Assembly: GCA_900095875.1 (NCBI GenBank)
Contig: LT608311.1
Coordinates: 1,612,001-1,676,000 of the forward strand
Reading direction: 5' to 3'
Length of the DNA: 64,000 nucleotides
Source: Caecibacter massiliensis
GTDB lineage: Bacteria; Bacillota; Negativicutes; Veillonellales; Megasphaeraceae
The translations under genes were made by a program, and so were the position numbers. The notes below the pieces were generated by a model. It saw only the letters and a list, made by a program, of their open reading frames with translations. It ran no database searches and had not been told where the DNA came from. This document shows, piece after piece, positions 60,507-64,000 of the stretch (the stretch's first letter is position 1; each line of letters begins with the position of its first letter).

Positions 60507-61223
60507 ATGATCGTACTTCCGGCTATAGATATACAAAACGGCCATGCCGTCCGCCTGCGCCAGGGCGTAGAGACAGACAGCACGACCTATTTTGATGATC
60601 CCGTCGAAGCCGCCCGGAAATGGGCCGGCGGGGGAGCTCAGTTTCTCCACGTCGTCGATCTCGACGGAGCCTTCAAGGGCGACCGCTGCAACGCTTCGGT
60701 CATCGGCCGCATCTGCGACGCCGTCGATATCCCCGTAGAAGTGGGCGGCGGCATCCGCAGCGAAGAAGCCATCAACACCTATCTCGAACAGGGAGTGGCC
60801 CGGGTCATCATCGGCTCCAAGGCCGTCGAAGACGAAGCCTTTACCCGCGAAATGGCAAAGAAATACGGCTCGGAACTGGTCGTTTCCATCGATGCCAAGG
60901 GCGACACGGTCGCGACCCGCGGCTGGGTGGAAGGGAGCGACAAGAAAGTCCTGCCCTTTGCCAGTTTCCTCATTTCCATTGGCCTCCGGACCATCGTCTA
61001 CACGGATATCAGCCGCGATGGCATGCTCACCGGCCCCAATCTGGACATGATGGAACAGCTGCAGCATCTGCCGTACATCCGCCTCATCGCCTCGGGCGGC
61101 ATCAGCAGCATAGAAGACCTGAAGACGCTGCAGAATATGGGTGTCTACGGGGCCATTACAGGCAAGGCCCTGTACGAAGGCCGGATTACGATGGAACAGA
61201 TCCGAAGTCTGGGGGGACGGTAA
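60507..61223 (+). CDS. hisA: ProFAR isomerase
   Basis: 238 residues, TIM barrel. Seen: LPAIDIQNGHAVRLRQG with catalytic Asp8-type residue, VEVGGGIRSEEAI, and the second acid in VYTDISRDGML. Amadori isomerisation to PRFAR. The hisF start follows its stop directly. Confidence 0.97.
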   Translation: MIVLPAIDIQNGHAVRLRQGVETDSTTYFDDPVEAARKWAGGGAQFLHVVDLDGAFKGDRCNASVIGRICDAVDIPVEVGGGIRSEEAINTYLEQGVARVIIGSKAVEDEAFTREMAKKYGSELVVSIDAKGDTVATRGWVEGSDKKVLPFASFLISIGLRTIVYTDISRDGMLTGPNLDMMEQLQHLPYIRLIASGGISSIEDLKTLQNMGVYGAITGKALYEGRITMEQIRSLGGR

Positions 61224-61988
61224 ATGCTGGCAAAACGTATTGTACCATGCCTCGATGTGCGCGACGGACGCGTCGTCAAAGGCAAACAGTTCAAGAATAT
61301 ACAGGACGTAGATGACCCGGTGAAACTGGGGAAATTCTACTCCGATCAGATGGCGGACGAACTCGTTTTCTACGATATCACCGCTTCATACGAAAAACGT
61401 CATATCTTCATCGATGTCGTCCGGGCCGTAGCGGAAGAAATCAACATTCCCTTTACCATCGGCGGCGGCATCAGCAGTATCGACGATTTCCATCAGGTCC
61501 TGCGGGCCGGTGCCGACAAGGTTTCCGTCAATTCGGCAGCTGTACGGCGGCCGGAACTCATCCGTGAAGCGGCAGAACGTTACGGCAGCCAGTGCGTCGT
61601 CCTGTCCATCGATGCCAAGCGCGATGGTCAGGGCAGCTGGCAGGTCTACGTCGATGGCGGCCGCAAGAATACCGGCCTCGATGCCATCGCCTGGGCCAAG
61701 CAGGGCGTCGCTCTGGGAGCCGGGGAAATCTGCATCAACTCCATGGATTCGGACGGTGAAAAATCGGGCTTCGACCTGGCCCTCAACCACCGCCTGTCTA
61801 CGGAACTGCCCGTGCCCATCATCGCCTCCGGCGGGGCCGGCACAATGAAAGATTTCAAGGACGTCTTCGACGCCGGTGCCGATGCCGCTCTGGCTGCATC
61901 GGTATTTCACTTCGGCCAGATCGCTATCCCGGACCTCAAAGCGTATCTTCAGGGCGAAGGAATTCCCATGAGAGGGGCAGAAAAATAA
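61224..61988 (+). CDS. hisF: Imidazole glycerol phosphate synthase, cyclase subunit
   Basis: 254 residues, TIM barrel. Seen: [20 protein letters not shown] with catalytic Asp11, [35 protein letters not shown] with Asp130, and [10 protein letters not shown]. Partner of HisH. Ends on the hisIE start. Confidence 0.97.
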   Translation: MLAKRIVPCLDVRDGRVVKGKQFKNIQDVDDPVKLGKFYSDQMADELVFYDITASYEKRHIFIDVVRAVAEEINIPFTIGGGISSIDDFHQVLRAGADKVSVNSAAVRRPELIREAAERYGSQCVVLSIDAKRDGQGSWQVYVDGGRKNTGLDAIAWAKQGVALGAGEICINSMDSDGEKSGFDLALNHRLSTELPVPIIASGGAGTMKDFKDVFDAGADAALAASVFHFGQIAIPDLKAYLQGEGIPMRGAEK

Positions 61989-62704
61989 TGGAATATGTAG
62001 ATATACAGAATATCAAATTTGATGAAAAAGGCCTCGTGCCGGCTATCGTACAGGAAGGCCGGAGTGGCAAAGTCCTGATGATGGCCTACATGAACGAAGA
62101 ATCGCTGAAAAAGACCCTGGAAACGGGGCGGACCTGGTTCTACAGCCGCAGCCGCCAGAAACTCTGGAACAAAGGCGAAGAATCGGGCCATTTCCAGGAC
62201 GTGCAGGCTATCGCCGTCGATTGCGATGCCGATACGCTGCTCATCACCGTCAATCAGACGGGAGCCGCCTGCCATACGGGGCACAAATCGTGCTTCTACC
62301 GGGGCCTTGCCGGCAAAGACGAAACATCCTATGCGGGCAGCCTGTCTATGATGGCCGACCTGCAGGACGAAATAAAGGAAAAACGGGTTCATCCGACGGA
62401 AAAATCCTATACGGCTTATCTCCTGCAGACGGGCATCGATAAAATCGGCAAGAAAATCGGCGAAGAAGGGGCAGAAGTCATCATCGCCGCCAAAAACGCC
62501 GATCCTGTGGCAGGAGAACAGAACGAAGAAGCGGACAATCTGCGCCTGGAAGTGTGCAAGGAATCAGCCGATCTCCTGTATCATCTGGCCGTGCTCTGGG
62601 AAGATACGGGCGTGACCGTCAACGATGTCATGACCATCCTCGAAGGGCGGAGCCATGTCAAAGGCAATAAAAAAACCGTCGGCCATCAGGACAAGACATT
62701 TTGA
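61988..62704 (+). CDS. hisIE: Phosphoribosyl-AMP cyclohydrolase / ATP pyrophosphatase fusion
   Basis: 238 residues. HisI part (about 1-115: [40 protein letters not shown] and the zinc region [26 protein letters not shown]) and HisE part (about 125-220: [32 protein letters not shown]). Steps 2 and 3 of the pathway. One-base overlap with hisF. Confidence 0.96.
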   Translation: MEYVDIQNIKFDEKGLVPAIVQEGRSGKVLMMAYMNEESLKKTLETGRTWFYSRSRQKLWNKGEESGHFQDVQAIAVDCDADTLLITVNQTGAACHTGHKSCFYRGLAGKDETSYAGSLSMMADLQDEIKEKRVHPTEKSYTAYLLQTGIDKIGKKIGEEGAEVIIAAKNADPVAGEQNEEADNLRLEVCKESADLLYHLAVLWEDTGVTVNDVMTILEGRSHVKGNKKTVGHQDKTF

Positions 62705-62721
62705 TTACAAGGTGAAATAAA

Positions 62722-63846
62722 ATGAAGAAAGTAATTTTTGATGTCGATGGCGTGCTTCTCAGCGAAAAACGCTATTTTGACGTATCGGCCCTGACGCTCT
62801 GGGAATGGTACAACAGTCCTTTGTACATGGGGCTGTCCCAGGAACCGGTCCGGGCCAATCTGACAGAAGAGGAAATACGGGACCTGCGGGCCCGTTACTG
62901 GAAAGACGATGAAATCCTGCAGTGGCTCAAAGGCCATGGCGTCAACGACAACTGGGATATGGTCCACGCTCATATTTTCGTGACCCTCTGGCTCATGTTG
63001 GAACAGTATGCGGCGACGACAGGACAGATCCGCCGCCTCTCCTTTGACACCCTGCGCGGCGTCCGCCTGGCAGGCATTTTCCTGAAAAATTGTGACATAC
63101 CCACGGCCAGCGACGTACTGGATGTCCTCAGGGATACCGTGCCCGACGGCGCCAGCAAGGACCAGGTCTTTGAATACCTGGGCAAAGCCGCCGGCGAATC
63201 GAAAGGCGGCCAGGCCCTCGTACCCTATGCATCCCTCGACTCCTCTCTGTGGCATCTCCACGTGGACTGCTTCCAGAACTGGTATTTCGGTGACGACCTG
63301 TACCGGGAAACGTACGGCAGGGAACCGGATAACCCTGGCAAGAGCGGTTTTCTCACCAACGAAGACCCCCTGGCCGATCCGGATGATATCCGTCACCTGT
63401 TCCAGGAACTGAAGCGCCGCGGCTATGACATCGCCATCGCCACCGGCCGCAGCCGCCGGGAAATGGAAATTCCCTTCCGCCACTACGGCTGGTACGACGA
63501 ATTCGACCCGCTCTACATCTCGACTTCGACCGACGTCGACGAAGCGGCGGCCCTGCTCCACCGCTCCCTGGACAAACCCAATCCCTTTGCCTATTACCTG
63601 GGAGCTTTCGGCCATTACCCGGACCGCTACGCTGATTACGCAGATCATCCGGATACGTTCAAACAGGGGACCTATTACGTCGTAGGCGACTCCCTGGCTG
63701 ACGTATGGTGTGCCAGATCCATGGGCGCCGTCATGATTGGCACCCTCACCGGCCTCGACGGCCAGAACGCCCGGGCCATGTTCGAAGCAGAAGGAGCCGA
63801 CCATATCGTAAACAACGTCATGGATATACTGGACGTATTGAAGTGA
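62722..63846 (+). CDS. HAD-superfamily phosphatase at the end of the his operon
   Basis: 374 residues. HAD motifs: I, VIFDVDGVLL; II, IAIATGRSR; IV, VVGDSLADVWCARSMGAVMIG. A large cap (about 20-210) sits between motifs I and II. Broad role: phosphate-ester hydrolysis. It follows hisIE by 17 bases and is the only phosphatase in the operon, which otherwise lacks histidinol-phosphate phosphatase, so it is a good candidate for that step. A house-cleaning phosphatase is the alternative. Heptamer repeat E and a hairpin follow. Confidence 0.85.
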   Translation: MKKVIFDVDGVLLSEKRYFDVSALTLWEWYNSPLYMGLSQEPVRANLTEEEIRDLRARYWKDDEILQWLKGHGVNDNWDMVHAHIFVTLWLMLEQYAATTGQIRRLSFDTLRGVRLAGIFLKNCDIPTASDVLDVLRDTVPDGASKDQVFEYLGKAAGESKGGQALVPYASLDSSLWHLHVDCFQNWYFGDDLYRETYGREPDNPGKSGFLTNEDPLADPDDIRHLFQELKRRGYDIAIATGRSRREMEIPFRHYGWYDEFDPLYISTSTDVDEAAALLHRSLDKPNPFAYYLGAFGHYPDRYADYADHPDTFKQGTYYVVGDSLADVWCARSMGAVMIGTLTGLDGQNARAMFEAEGADHIVNNVMDILDVLK

Positions 63847-63853
63847 AAAGATA

Positions 63854-63875
63854 GTTTGAGGTTTGAAGTTTGATG
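63854..63875. repeat. Heptamer repeat array E
   Basis: Three units GTTTGAG-GTTTGAA-GTTTGAT, seven bases after the HAD-gene stop and preceded by GTGAAAAGATA as at array D. Confidence 0.75.
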
Positions 63876-63925
63876 AAAAGGCCGCGGAAGGGGTGCCGGC
63901 CGGGAAGAGCCGTTGGTCGTAGTTC

Positions 63926-63960
63926 GTTCGTCGAAGCCAGTTCGACGAACCGACTATTTT
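63926..63960 (+). terminator. Probable terminator of the his operon
   Basis: Perfect 10-base arms GTTCGTCGAA/TTCGACGAAC around GCCAG, then a T-run starting at 63956. The core TCGAAGCCAG also occurs, inverted, at 52921-52933 beside array D's terminator. Confidence 0.65.
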
Positions 63961-64000
63961 TATACAAAACTTAGCGATTAAGCGCCGCGACGACTGGCGT

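Overview
The window looks like chromosome from an anaerobic Negativicutes bacterium (Veillonellales, Megasphaera/Dialister-like). This is inferred from the gene complement: anaerobic sulfite reductase AsrABC with a hydrosulfide-type FNT channel, HisZ with short-form HisG, fused CobA-HemD, DapL, a secreted bacterial tannase and citrate/CoA-transferase catabolic genes. The backbone is fairly GC-rich with frequent GAA/GAT codons. Two tracts (about 5.2-15.7 kb, apart from the pdxA-like gene) are clearly AT-rich and carry decayed genes and a toxin-antitoxin pair, so they look like accessory DNA. No rRNA, tRNA or CRISPR array was seen.

Layout. 1-5.2 kb: lipoate metabolism (lpd 3' end, lipA, two tandem lplA) and a threonine-dehydrogenase-like gene broken by one in-frame TAG. 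5.2-6.6 kb: degraded transporter remnant, a 33-residue membrane ORF, terminators and AT-rich spacer. 6.6-14.3 kb: an accessory catabolic locus (MFS permease, amidohydrolase, PdxA2-like dehydrogenase; then RpiR regulator, FGGY kinase, class I aldolase) split by a RelB/ParE-type toxin-antitoxin pair. 14.3-15.7 kb: decayed non-coding DNA. 15.8-21.7 kb: a sigma-54 activator and the operon beside it (split AtuA/DUF1446 pair, CaiB-type CoA transferase, CitMHS transporter), with an activator-site-like GTATAC cluster and a -24/-12 promoter candidate. 21.9-31.5 kb: tag, a 5'-truncated TnpB, ychF, dapL, a MacAB-like export operon and a tannase.

31.7-50 kb is a sulfur and tetrapyrrole region. asrABC-FNT is followed by a cysteine-rich CCG-like protein and an ArsR regulator. 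hemA-hemL-crp/fnr and cysK lie on the minus strand. Divergent from cysK is a seven-gene operon: YeiH exporter, small membrane protein, ThiS-like carrier ending GGGSR, ThiF-like E1, JAMM protease, siroheme sulfite reductase and TusA-like protein. On the minus strand, precorrin-2 dehydrogenase-hemC-cobA/hemD-hemB would supply siroheme to the two sulfite reductases. The most striking system is the operon at 41.5-45.8 kb, which has the parts for sulfite reduction followed by protein-thiocarboxylate cysteine or homocysteine synthesis, including a protease to uncap the carrier.

50-54.9 kb: DD-carboxypeptidase, orphan OmpR regulator, DMT transporter, small membrane proteins and a DUF951 protein. 55-63.8 kb: a complete histidine operon hisZ-G-D-C-B-H-A-F-IE ending in a HAD phosphatase that could supply the otherwise missing histidinol-phosphatase. 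Short (TTTGAWG)n heptamer repeats recur just after stop codons at five places in the backbone.
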